In this document: piece by piece, positions 26,301-37,361 of the stretch
How positions within the stretch are numbered: the first letter of the stretch is position 1
How the letters are laid out: each line of letters opens with the position of its first letter
Source: Dipylidium caninum
Taxonomy: Eukaryota; Platyhelminthes; Cestoda; Cyclophyllidea; Dipylidiidae
Reading direction: 5' to 3'
Assembly: GCA_017562135.1 (NCBI GenBank)
Contig: QEYB01000921.1
Location: forward strand, 248,001-312,000
Length of the DNA: 64,000 nucleotides
Position numbers and translations under genes: made by a program
Notes under the pieces: generated by a model
Database searches by the model: none
What the model was told of the DNA's origin: nothing
What the model saw: the letters and a program-made list of their open reading frames with translations, nothing else

Positions 26301-29300
26301 AGGAGGAGCTGCCACTTGACTGGTTAAAACTGGGTCTATAGCCCCGCAGAGTGAGGGTTATTGTGGCGTTTGGGAGAGAGTCGTGCGACGGAGTGTTCGA
26401 GACGCTGTTGAGTAGATGGATGACGGCGGAATGAGTGAGTCCAAGGACGGAGACACCGTTGACGGCTGTTAGTAGATCCCCGGTAACGATTTGGCCGCTA
26501 AGATCCGCCGGTCCTCCGGGCGTAAGAGCGCCCACTCGTACCTGTTGGAGGCATGTGACATGAGGAACGTGTAGAGCAACTCCGAGGAAGCCTTTCGGGC
26601 ATATCTCGCAGAAACGAACTCCAATATGAAGCCCGAAGGCATTTCTCAAATAACTGCTTAATTCACCCAGTGCTGCCTTATTATCAAAAATCCGCTCACT
26701 CTCAAATAACTAAAATAAATTCATCCTTAACTCTACAACCCACCGCTGCTCCGGTCTGGTTTTATTTCCTTTTGCATGAGAAAAAAGTCTCGAGCCTCAA
26801 ATAGCTGAAGAGTTTGCCTCGTTTCTGGCAAAACAGAATCATTCCAGGAGGACAAATAAATTCTTGGTGTTTTTAGAAGTGGCCGTCTGGACTCTGGGTT
26901 GTCTAAAATAATGATATTTAACCCACTCTCCCCTTGTACCCTTCAATTTGTTCTGCCATTGTGTCAGACTGTGACATTTGGGAGGGAAGATCCACACGAA
27001 CTTCAAACACGTTGCCCAACAAAGGCACTGGTTAACTTGTGTTAATGGGAAAAGAAAAAGGAAACCGAAATCGACACTGTTGATGCCTGGAAGCACGGAT
27101 GTTGTAAGTTTGGAATGCCAGACTCAGAAGCATGTAATGCTGAGGTGATAGACGCGGGGATTGCAAACGTAGTAATCTCGAGGAATAAATCTTAACGCCT
27201 TTTGGAAAAGATTGTAAATTGAATTGACGACATGTTTTAGGTTAATAATTCCCTTTATTTTTGCCCCCAGGTACCATTTAGAGTTGTCCACATGAATGAC
27301 ATTGCTTTGAGCTCGGAAGAAGAGTTTCGAGAGAAAGAAAATAATGAGAGGATTTTTTTTGTACAGGAAGCAGGCTCGTTGACATAGAGAAGAAAAGTCG
27401 GAGAAGCCCATTTTGAGGCAAAAAAAACAATTTCTGCGCATACGGCGAAAAGCAAACATCATAAGCTATCGCAAATTCAAACCGAAAAAGGGGGAAAAGC
27501 GCAAAGTAGCCACTTTTTGGACGACAGTTGTGACTTACCGAGTGCTTAGGAGTTTTCTCTCTGTATGTGAAAGGAAGAAAAAGACTGCAAGGTAGGAGAA
27601 CTCGTTTTACCACTTTAAATGCAAAAAACACAGCTTTCTCATACCATCGACTCCCACATGATACCTACAAAGTTAGCATTTCAGGGTCGTTTGAAATCCA
27701 CTAAGCAAACTCCGAGTGCAAAGTGTTTTCTGAATGACGGCATAATATGGGCGTTTCTTTTCCACTTTTCTGCCTCTGGTGAAGGTGTTAATGAAAAACG
27801 AAATCAGACTTTCCAGTGAGGACTAAGATCAGCCACTCTACTGCGTGTAGCTTCCCGAACAGGACAGCTGCATACACCGTCCGCTTGACAACCCTTCCGT
27901 TGGTGAGGGAAGAAGAATTTATATAAAGAAAACCAGCTGTCGCCACACTATTCCTCTCCATCTTAGACTGATTTAGTCTCCCAAATCCATTGGATAATGC
28001 ACTGCAACTTCGTTTTTTTGCTTTGACAGCAAAAATAACAATGCGGTTAGGATGATGCTGACACCGACAACCGGAGCAGACGCCCCTCAATGGAAGTAAC
28101 AGGGTTTCGAATTCTCAAGACACTGTGATTTACCACTAGTGTGAACTACTTGTTAAGCCTGAGAGCATAGTTAGACTGAATGGTTAAGTTGAGAGATGGG
28201 CTCAAGTAATTTCACCTTCATTATCAGCATAAAAACAAGTACTTTAAGTCTGAATCGACGTGAGAAAGCGACGCCACTCAGTCCAGCTTAATCCTAATCT
28301 CATCTGATCTTCTCCGTAAACGTCGCTTTTCGGCCTCCTCTTCTCTATGGACCCGCTAATGTGATACTGTAGGGGAAATTCACAATCTTCTAATGTCCAT
28401 TCTGGTCCGTCACATCTCCCGTGTGTGCGCAGGCATTGAGTTTGCCCAAATGTGGTTCCTCGTGTCAAAACACACTTAATGATAGAATAAATCGTTATTG
28501 CTGCGACTAAAAGTATTTTTTTAGATGGAGACAATTAAGAAGAGATCATAATAGGTTTCACCCGAGGACGCTTGCCGCTATCGTACGTGGATACGGGGAT
28601 AAGCTGGCGATTCTTTTCACGGAACTTTTATTATGTCTGGGCTATCCACCAGGAGAACTCTAATGTCCCCCTCAGGAGAACTCTAATGTCCCCCTCAGTG
28701 AGCCATTACGGACGGTATCAGATAGTTGGTCTTTCGGTTCGTATACTAAGTGGCAAAAGCTCTCCTGTCAACACGGACACCATGGTTTTCTCAAGTATAC
28801 ATTGAATAAAACAATCTCCCTTGTCATTTAATTCATCTTTAATAATGAAACTGTGTTTTAGAGGCCCAATAATACTAAGAATTAATGTTTTACGAATAGA
28901 GTATCTCCATAATTTTAAAAAAAGATGGAAATGTGAGGTTTCTAAGAAAGGACCCCAGGCCTTTTGTATCCTTGTTGACTCTGGAATAACAAATCTGCTT
29001 TATTTTCATGGATTAGTGGGGAAGAGACATCAGTTCAAATTTCCTCAACACACTTTTCATCACAAACTTCCTCCATTTGCCCCAGACGGAGTATTATGCG
29101 TCAGTGTCGGCCCAGTGAGTCAACTTCGCCCTGGAGACTGGGGGATCCGCCCAAAGCCAGCCTTTGAGTTAACATGGCGAGGGAATCTCCAATCGGCGGG
29201 GTTCCGCATGAACCACAACCCATTAAGCGCTGCAGAGGCCTTGATTACACTGTGGCATATCAGCCAGGCAGTGCAAAGGCTCCCAGACAGTTTGAATACA

Positions 29301-30008
29301 GCGATTTTGATGCACGGAATCCAGTCGGAGTATTTAGGCTGTTGTCGATGTCAGCCCAAATGTGGATACGTACGTCACAAATGAACTGGCGCCAGATTGC
29401 TATGCATTGGGTGATCATGTCTGAATCAATTAGTCACACACCTAAGTGGAATTGCAAAGGTTGACACGCCTTTCCTTATTCATAATGCAATTTGACAATG
29501 ACTGTGTTTTGTCATAATCACGCAGCTACTGCAGAGGGTATTAATGAAATAGAAATAAAAACTAAATCCTCATAAGTTAAATGAACTATACAATGGAAGT
29601 TAACCTCACCTGGGTACCCTCCTCTGCTCCGCCGACCAAGCGTATTCCAAGCCCCCTTCTTCCCCGTTTTAGCTTGACTTCAAAATAAACTAGATTTGAT
29701 CCTCCACTACCTTGACATACAGGAGAGGTCGGTACCGAAGATGGAGCTGGAGAGGAGTCTACAAATGACCCTGTAACAGTCTCGTCGTTCTCTAAGGCAA
29801 CGTTTTGGATCGGTTTTCCGGTCTGAAGGTAAAGTGAAGCCGGTACAAAATCAGGCGTTTTACAAGGTCCGCTTAAGCCTATTCCATGAATTTTGATATT
29901 TTGCAAAATATCTAAATCTTTGTGTCCGCCCGAATCCTTCTGGTTTGGAGAGGGTCGCATTGATTTCGCGCGAAACATTCTCTTCCAGCGTAATGAGGCA
30001 GACTCATG
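23361..30008 (-). CDS. MAGI: MAGI-like scaffold protein with two PDZ domains
   Basis: Five minus-strand exons join in frame: 30008-29610 (ATG at 29978), 26541-26211, 24374-24241, 23896-23723 and 23507-23361, giving 384 residues from that ATG. The first PDZ domain is split by the 3.1 kb intron: YFEVKLKRGRRGLGIRLVGG on one side, VRVGALTPGGPADLSG and TGDLLTAVNGVSVLGLTH on the other. The second PDZ reads CYTVNLTANDRRFGFSMRM, VILRIEEGSPAF, VGDEVLEINGTPTDSLTY and LIKLIRYGG, close to the last PDZ of MAGI proteins. PDZ domains bind C-terminal tails of membrane proteins at junctions and synapses. The guanylate-kinase-like and WW domains of full MAGI are not seen upstream. The gene may be a short form, or its 5' part may lie beyond an AG acceptor at 30009-30010. 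The family call rests on the second PDZ and the domain order. Confidence 0.75.
24780..25990. other. GC-richer segment inside a MAGI-like intron, origin unknown
   Basis: Within the 1.8 kb intron 24375-26210 the composition turns richer in G and C than the AT-rich flanks, with GC-rich blocks near 24820-25000 and 25860-25990. No long open frame and no clear terminal repeats are visible. It may be a decayed mobile element or a structured non-coding segment. I cannot assign it. Confidence 0.3.
28651..28696 (+). repeat. Perfect 23-bp tandem duplication
   Basis: Two adjacent identical copies of a 23-bp unit beginning AGGAGAACTC lie at 28651-28673 and 28674-28696, in the largest intron of the MAGI-like gene. 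Confidence 0.9.
29058..29430 (+). pseudogene. Possible decayed reductase-like (MECR-type) fragment
   Basis: On the strand opposite the MAGI-like gene, inside its intron, a frame near 29064-29260 reads LPPFAPDGVLCVSVGPV, then QLRPGDWGIRPKPAFELTWR and MNHNPLSAAEAL. This recalls the N-terminal part of mitochondrial enoyl thioester reductase (G-x-x-G-V, L-K-P-G-D-W-V-I-P, T-W-R, then N-P-x-T-A). The frame then breaks, and coding-like pieces continue in the other frames (for example FEYSDFDARNPVGVF, then NELAPDCYALGDH). That suggests an old broken copy rather than a working gene. The resemblance is from memory and partial, and ordinary intron sequence remains possible. Confidence 0.25.
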
Positions 30009-31536
30009 CTAGGCGATTCACAGTTAGCGATTCTGTCCAGCCAATCGCCATTTAAAAGTAATGCAAGTTGGCCATTGCTGCTCGGAGCGGAGGCTGACCA
30101 ATCAGAGGACAGATAATCTGCACATTGAATAATGACTCATCAACATGGCGATTGCGACAGAAATGACGCAACAGGGTGACTCACTTCGCAACTTTTCTGT
30201 CCCGTGAGTCGTAAGCTATGGTCTCCCGCTGCCTGAAACGCTTGCTCATTTTCAAAGTGTTGCAGATATTCTTACCAGTTTTCTTTTGCTGTTCAGCATT
30301 TTATCGACTTTTGCAAATCCCGATTGTCCCGTGTGTGTGTGTACAGAATGCAGAGGCAGAAGGATTTGTTTTGCGATTTTGTGATCATAATTAAACAGGC
30401 GAGTAATTTGCATTGTTGATTGAAGCACTGACAACAGTAAGTATTTATTCGTAAAGTTGTAAAAACGGTAGAAACAGTAGTAGGGCTTTCAACTTTGAAT
30501 GTTATTAATTTAGGAGACTTCTTGACTCCATGCTGAAGCCCTCCACACATTTCATCAGGTAAACTGTGCTACACGTAAGTAGTTCGTCGATTATATGTCT
30601 GTTTATTTGCAGGTTAACCTAATCTCTCCGCCCTCAATGAAAGTGGAGTTGCTGGAATAAAGAGATAGTGCGGCGAGTGATCACATGCTCAACCCACCAT
30701 TTTAATCTCATTTACAAAGTGGATCCTCTGTGAGCAGCGAAATAAACGCCTGATGGTTAATCTTCTACTGTGGTCTGTAACTACGAGCAACAGACCCTCG
30801 TTGCGCACTTTTCCCTCAGAGGCGGACCACATTTCGCTCGGTGAGGAATGTGAGTTTCTCAATGTGTTCGCGTTAGTGCGATTTAACTTTTGCTTTTAGA
30901 CAAAATTTTCTCGTAAAATGCCCATTCCTGATAACATTTTTTACAACTTGTCTTAGTTAATAGCTCCTCATAGACTCTGGATTCTCGAGACGGCGTGAGG
31001 ACCTCCGCCACAACCCATTTCCTTCGGGGGAAACACAACATCCAATCTCCCTTTTCAGGTTGGATGAATGCTGGCCTCAGGGCATTTACCTTCACTTTCG
31101 TATTCTCTGCATTTGGTCGGTCTTTGAAGCCCTAGGCACTAAAAACGGGTACGAAAATAAGAAAGCTGCAACGTTTACGTGGTAAATAAAATGCACCCGA
31201 AATGGCTTTCGTTCGATGTGTTAAAGGCGGAAGAAGCGTAATTTTGGCCTGGACGACGCGTCAATGTGTGCCATTATTCCCACTTCTGAATAGAATCATG
31301 GCATCACTTTTCCTGTCTCCATTGAGACAATGCTGCGGGAGAGATTTTGATAGAATTCAGAGGCTTACGACGACGACAAGTTAAATGAAAACCCCTTCAA
31401 AATTAGTAAATATTCCTTCGATTGTCCTTTCATTTTGAGGGTCGTCGTTTGATGTGTCTTTCCTCACAATTTACGAAATGAAGCTTTACCTAACTCCTCC
31501 TCACCATAAGAACTCGTAATTGTCTACAGGAGAAGG
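30009..31536. other. Intergenic or 5' intron sequence, no supported gene
   Basis: No exon is recognised on either strand. It could hold the promoter or undetected 5' exons of the MAGI-like gene. A 70-residue frame at 30883-31095 (-) has no motif. Confidence 0.5.
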
Positions 31537-31542
31537 TTTATT
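31537..31542 (-). terminator. Poly(A) signal AATAAA for the 31617-32360 gene
   Basis: TTTATT on the + strand is AATAAA on the minus strand, about 75 nt past the TAG stop at 31617. The spacing is ordinary for a short 3' UTR and supports the gene call. Confidence 0.55.
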
Positions 31543-31616
31543 TGCCTCAATAAGCGTAGATGCGCGAGTTTAACAGGGAACATCTAGAGCCTGAAGGCAA
31601 TGCAAAAGCACCATTT

Positions 31617-32360
31617 CTAGAAATCTCTCACAATCACTGCGCTATATGGGGTCGCAATCCTCCCACTCCTCTTTTTGGCACTCCTCGAGCGAGATGGCAC
31701 CTCAATGGTGACACTCTTCACCTTGGTCTTGCTCTTCGGCCCGCTTTTTTTGTGGCTCCGCGAACTACGACTTCGGGAGAGGCTACGAGACGGCCTGGTT
31801 GCGGACCTACTCGTCACCCGGGAAAGCGTCCACTCGCCGCTTCTCGAGACCACCGAGGCGCTTCTCGTGGGTCGGGTGCCTTCGTAGGTGCCCATCCTCT
31901 GGACCGATCGCGTTCTGCGCTCCGGCTCAGAATCGTAAGCCTCGTGCAGGTAGACGTGGATTGGCGATGGAGACCGCGGTTTCCGTGGCGGAGCGACAAG
32001 ACTGTACCTCGAGGAGTCGACTAGTTCCTTCCTCTTGGGCGAGCGTTGATAGTTTTTGTCCGGGAGATCGTATAACTTGTGGGCGACAACGGATTGACGA
32101 TCCTCATCTGCTAGGACAATATACACTATTTCTTTGGGCGTGCTCTTCTCCCGCTTTGTTGACTTCCCAATATGCTTCTTTTTGTGCTTCTTAGTATTTT
32201 TCTTTAGTGGTTGTTCCGGAGACCGCGGGGGGAAAGTCAACCACATCTCATGGAAGGACTCTTCGCCTGAGCTGGAGCCATCAATCAGTTCGTAGATGGT
32301 GGACGTGGAGCCCTTACGAGAACCTGGGAGACGGTAGATTTGCGAAGCCAGCGAGTTCAT
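31617..32360 (-). CDS. Ser/Arg/Lys-rich protein of unknown family (member A)
   Basis: A single open exon of 247 codons plus a stop runs from ATG at 32360 to TAG at 31617. The protein is basic and of low complexity. Basic stretches (KKNTKKHKKKHIGK, SRSLSRSRSSRSHKKSG) alternate with short hydrophobic, strand-like pieces: STIYELIDGSSSGEES, EIVYIVLADEDRQ, SRYSLVAPP, IHVYLHEAYDSEPE and YSAVIVRDF at the C-terminus. No RRM or other RNA-binding domain is present, so it is not a classical SR splicing factor. No signal peptide or membrane segment is seen. It resembles in style and orientation the gene at 36248-37361, 4 kb upstream on the same strand, and may be a duplicated lineage-specific relative. 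Function unknown. Confidence 0.65.
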   Translation of the reverse strand: MNSLASQIYRLPGSRKGSTSTIYELIDGSSSGEESFHEMWLTFPPRSPEQPLKKNTKKHKKKHIGKSTKREKSTPKEIVYIVLADEDRQSVVAHKLYDLPDKNYQRSPKRKELVDSSRYSLVAPPRKPRSPSPIHVYLHEAYDSEPERRTRSVQRMGTYEGTRPTRSASVVSRSGEWTLSRVTSRSATRPSRSLSRSRSSRSHKKSGPKSKTKVKSVTIEVPSRSRSAKKRSGRIATPYSAVIVRDF

Positions 32361-35300
32361 TTTTGTGTGCGTGTGATGATCTCGGGATCGCCGTAGCTCA
32401 TCAACCTAACAAATGGCATCCATTTAATAGCTAATTGAAGTGAGTGTGAGCATGTGAGAAAGGCACCTTGACGTCGAAGCCAATGAGTGCTCAACAAACT
32501 TGTTCGACACTCAGATTGGTGGCCACATTCCTTCTTTCCCTTCTGTCCTCCCACCTTCCCGCTACATTGCCACCACGAACTCGCCTCATTTATTAGCGCA
32601 ATGGTAAAAAAATTCCCTTTCACGAATCAGAATCTTCTGTTGTGCCGGAACTCTCTTTCCGCTTATACCTGAGCTAAGCCACCAGGCCAGATTAGAAGTG
32701 TTCATCAGTCCACTTCGCTGAGGGGAAATATCGTATCCCCTGACTTCCCTCCGTCGCGCGGAATGACCACTCATGATTTTAAAACCTTATTGTTTTGCGA
32801 CAAAAACACCTGTCATTTTATCACACATTTTCGGCCATAGTTGGCGGGAATGTGCCATGACAACCGCGCGGCTTTGACAGGTCGGACTGCCGTTGTGATC
32901 GCCCAGTTGGTGTGCGATGTCATCGTGGAGTTTCACCTTCCAACTGGTCAAATGCGTCTGCCTGCAGCCTGCTTTGACGCAAACATTCATGCCACAAACT
33001 AGAAAAAAGAACGCGGAATAATTTTACAGCAAATGGGAAACAGATTGACGTGTTAAGTGGTTTTTTGGGGATATAAAGAAGAGGATGGCGAGAGACCCTT
33101 TTGAGAGAACTATTTTGTGAAAACGAGGAGTAAGTTTTCCTTGTTTCCCAGTGTGACCTGCTTTTACTTTATCTCTCACAAAGATCGCAACATAATTGCT
33201 ACCAGTTACTTTAAAAGTACGAATTTGTAAGTTTTCAGACTTCTGAGCCATTTGCCAGTACAGAATTCCGCCCCTTAAAGCACTAACACACTGGTTACTT
33301 GGGTATCTACCGAAAAAAGTTTCCGCTACTTCGGCGTGGTTTGGTGAACTCTGAACTCACAGTTACACGCGTGTCAGTGCGGAGCGATAGAAACGACGAC
33401 CTCCACGCTGCCAGAGGTCCACGGGTTGACTCGAAGGCGCCCGCTTCCAGGTGGAAGGCTGCAGTTAGTGGACACACCCAGGGAGAATAGCTCCTCTTCG
33501 CAACGGCGGACGCTCGAGCAGTTTTGATGCCCCTCGGTGGAAGCGACGCCAATGCTAAAAGAAGTCCTTTCGCAGAGGAGATTTAACTGCTTCCGATTTT
33601 GTCCTCTGTTTGCCTAAAAAAGAGCGGCTAAAGTCCGCTTTGCCTTCAACTGGAGGATTTTGTTCCTCCTATTTTCTACAACACTACCAACGAAAGTCCT
33701 CAAAAGAGAATTTTGTGTAGCTGATGCACTGTCTACTCTCGCCGTCCTTCTACCTGTGGCGCCATTCCCCGCGAGGAGGTCTCCCGCCCGGTGGACCTCG
33801 CCTCGTTGGAAGGAAAATCCTCCCAATGCAGCCTCTCCCAGTCCCCACCTCTGCAACCACGATTGCACCCGTTGCCCCTCCGACGGCGCAAAGGCGCCCG
33901 TTTGAACGTCTCCAGTCGCCATGAGATTCTGAGGCGCCTCGGGGACCCGACGCTTCGAGTGGCTCGCTCGAAGTACATGCCCGTGAGTTGGTTTTTTTAC
34001 AACATAGACGAATTACTTTTGCTTAAATATTTTCCAAAGTAGTTCTCCCATCAAGAGCTTATTACAGTGCCTACTTTCGCGAAACTGCGAGGTTTAAGCT
34101 TTAAATCTCCCAGGTGGAACGATTAATGTTTAAGGAAAACCTGACCTGCAAGTTTGGGGAGTTTTCTCCCAACTCCGTCGAAAGAGACTATTCCTGTGGT
34201 CGAAAACGCTCCCAATACGCCTTTGTCTAACAAAACACTCCGGTTTTGTGCCACTATCATTTTTTTCGTGCGATTTGCTAATTGCTGGGACTTGGGGAAG
34301 CTTTTGTTAGGGTTCCCGAGTAACTGAATGAAGACCTTCCAACAACCATGCACCTCCTCAGCGCTTTATAAACTTCTTTTGAATGGTCTGTCAGTGGAGG
34401 CCACTTCTCCCTTGTTGGAACCACTCCAGGGCCAGTCATCGGCGCGGAGTCGCTCGCTAGTTAACCGCAACATCGCTTCGGCGAATAGACCGATCTCGCC
34501 TCTTCTCAGCGATCCTACCTCACAACTGAAATGTGGAGTAGAAAAAATTTAATCCAGGCAGTTAGGGGGCGATGAAAAATGCCACTTAAAAGCGTTTCTG
34601 TGTGCTCCGCAATTGAGTCATCCGCTCGCACCCAACGTCAGCGCCGCGGCCCTCTTCAGGTAAATGTGAGGGCGCCTCGAGAGCGAACAACATGGCTCCA
34701 CTTAATTAGGGTTCTACACCCATTCGCCACTATCCGTCAGCGTCGAGCAGGAGGCTCCGCCACTGAGACTGGTGCATCTTCACAGCCGCATCCAGGCAGA
34801 GAGATTAGTCTTTCTAAACATAATTTCTCAACAAAGTGGATGGATGAAGTAAAGCAAGGCAGGACGGTCTGCTTTGAATTGGCGCTGTCAACTGCATCAC
34901 GACGCGCCAGTGAGAGTCGGGAGGGGAGGGGGGTTCGGAGAGGACAGTAGCGAATTTTGCCCCCCCCCTCCTCCTCCTCCCCTCCCTCACCCGCTCCACC
35001 AAAAGACCCAACGTGAGAGTTACACTTGACGAGGTGGGGAGCCGCACCACACTGGCTCACCGCGCCAAGAGCACACAGGCCTGCGGCAGGGAGAGTGACG
35101 CGGTCCCACCACGCCGCGGAATCAATAGGCGAAGCTGTCACTCGCTCCAGGGCGGTTCCGCGTCTAGACGACATGCGCTCGCGCCAGAGAGAGATAGTAA
35201 GAAAGAGGCTAACTGGACCATCTCGCATGCCGACGACTCGGTGAACAGCAAAGTCTTCTTCAGAGTGGAGGTGTTCCACCTCAGCGATCATCCCCATGGG

Positions 35301-36247
35301 AATCGGGCGTGCGTGTAGTTTCAGCGACTCCACTCGGCAATGGTGGTCAGATGTGTTGCTGTTAAGTGGAATTTAATACAAAGTGTTCATCGACACTTGT
35401 AATGATTGAAAAGACTTTCGGAGAAACAAAAACAAAACCACAAATTCTCTGGTGGCACAAGGAGGGTGAGAGCGTCACATAGCTTTTAAGTGGATAAAAA
35501 GTCCTTAGATAAAGTCAAGTTTTATTCCTACTACTCGAGGGTCATCTGAGAAACGAGGCATCTCTAAAGTGGAGGCGAATTCACCGTGGCTTTGACGACC
35601 GCTGAGGAGCACGCGAACCGACGCCAAGTGTACTTTCGTTAATGAGTGGAGAAGGTACCGCCTTCCACTTTGCCGTTAAAAGGGTGGTATCCAAGGCGCT
35701 AAAAGACCAGTGGAGATGTCAGGCTGTGTGTTTCGTCGTAAACGAAACTACCAGTCTCGGTGGCACGCATCGTCTACAGAAAGGCCCCGTGGCCGCGGGC
35801 AGCGGCGCCACGAGCGAAGGCGACAGCACGAGTTCCCTCCGCCCTCTTCTGCAAATCGTTTCGTGGCCCCAAGTCGACTTACGCGCCAACATTGTCGGTC
35901 GAAGTGTCACTGGTGGGGCCCCCTTAACTGCCCAACGCAGACGAGTTGCCGCCCGCTTAGTCCAACTCCCTCTAGAAAGGCTCTTTTAGAGTTTTCGCCT
36001 AGGCTGGCTACTCTCCGCGACTGTTGAGACACGGTTTATCTAATATGAAGGGTTATTCATAACTCAGGGATGGGAAATGAGTAGCAGAAAGAGAGCAAGA
36101 GAGAGTGAGTCTTTCGTTTGTCAGTGAATCTAGTCAGTGACACGTCTACCCGTACAGAAGTTGTAGCGTCTAAATTGGAGGGTGGGGCGGAAGGGGAAAG
36201 GAGGAGGGCCTGTGGAGCACGTCGTAAGAGCTCTCCGAATGGGAATC
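32361..36247. other. GC-rich stretch between the two Ser/Arg/Lys-rich genes
   Basis: No gene is firmly supported. Two stretches deserve mention: a + strand frame open from about 33725 to 33980 that ends at a good donor (CCC/GTGAGT), and a minus-strand frame 34737-35333 beginning M-E-S-L-K-L-H-A-R-P-I-P-M-G-M. Neither can be extended into flanking exons by eye. Confidence 0.5.
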
Positions 36248-37361
36248 TCACTTCTTCGAGCGGTGCGGTCCGCTTTCACTCAACTCAATGACCTGCGTCC
36301 CATCCGCCTGCCATATTTGCGTTTCCATGTCACTCCTTGATTTTCTTCGTGACTGTCTCGAGGACGGACGCGACTCCACCAGAGTTATGGGCTTTCCGTC
36401 GATCATCTTCTCCAACTCCTTCGACATCAGCATGTAGTAGGTGGATTCGTGCTTGGGGCTCTTCTCCGATCGCTTTTTTGGTGATCCCCTCCGCGAAGCA
36501 CGCGACAAACTGCGTGTAATCTTCTCTATTTCAATCACCTCCTCTGGCACCAATTTGTAAATACTCGGTGGCCTTGATTTACTCATGGACTTTGTGCGTT
36601 TAGGAGGTTGCTTTTTTGACGGAGTTCGATTTGGTTTTTTGTCGGCTGATTTGTTCCCATGTTTGGCTGGCGCGGAGTCTCTTTTGGGTTTTCTGTCGCG
36701 CCCTCTCGACTTCCTCTTGGCCGAGGTGGAACGTTCTCGGGGAGGGGGAGCGGTTGAGTCATCCGACGTCTTTGAGGCTCTCAGGGCTTTTCCATGCAAT
36801 ATTATGATAAAGGAATTGTTCGGTTGGTCCTTCTTCCCCGTAGCCTTCGGAGTATTAGAAGATGTATAAGAGGATGACGACGAAGAAGAAGACGACGACG
36901 AAGATGATGATGATGAAGATGATGACGAAGACGATGAAGACGAAGAAGATGACGAGGACGAAGAAGATGATGACGACGACGAAGATGAAGCAGGTCTCAC
37001 TGGAGCTCGTTTAGAGTGAGATGAAGAAGGATGACAACATGGACACGCAGATTTTGATGGCTTCCTTTGATGCTGATGAGGTGTCTTTTCCCCTTTCTTT
37101 ACTCTTCTGCACACAATGATGGCCACAGCCCTCCTTCTTCCCGCCTGCATCGCCCTTGCGAATGCTCATACAAATCCAGGCCTGTTCGCAGGTTGCGGAA
37201 GACGATGCAGAACTCTCGGAGCTCGAGTCCGAGGAGGCGGCATCGAGGACGTATTTGTGGATGGCCCCGTCCTTAGCCAAATTGAGGAGGGAGGAGTGTG
37301 AACAGGGCGTGGTCATACTCGGAGGTGACTGCTGCACTGCTCCCGACTGGTGAACTGGCAT
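36248..37361 (-). CDS. Poly-Ser, Arg/Lys-rich protein of unknown family (member B); frame break near its start
   Basis: The main frame runs from ATG at 37150 to the stop at 36248 (300 residues). It has a run of about 40 Ser (36871-36990), then pieces resembling member A: NNSFIIILHGKALRASK, SIYKLVPEEVIEIEK and TYYMLMSKELEKMIDGK, separated by basic linkers. A second minus-strand frame starts at ATG 37361 and reads AIHKYVLDAASSDSSSES, like the N-terminal STIYELIDGSSSGEES of member A. It ends in the overlap at 37011. The two frames probably belong to one gene joined by an intron or separated by a frameshift, but I found no clean splice pair. A GATGAG-type 3' UTR signal was not seen. Function unknown. 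Confidence 0.55.
36871..36990 (-). repeat. Imperfect trinucleotide tract encoding about 40 Ser
   Basis: The minus strand is a run of TCN codons mixing TCA, TCT, TCG and TCC. The mix of synonymous codons suggests the serine run itself is kept by selection rather than being a recent slippage product. Confidence 0.8.

Noticed and set aside
31560..32024. 154-residue + strand frame opposite the 31617-32360 gene
   Set aside because: It is antisense to a better-supported minus-strand frame with an ATG and a poly(A) signal, and shows no motif.
34737..35333. 198-residue minus-strand frame between the two Ser-rich genes
   Set aside because: Considered as a third family member because of short hydrophobic pieces near its start, but it lacks the basic linkers and degenerates into poly-Gly/Glu from a C-rich tract.
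35642..36027. Two overlapping + strand frames of 105-115 residues
   Set aside because: They overlap in different frames with no motif or splice context.
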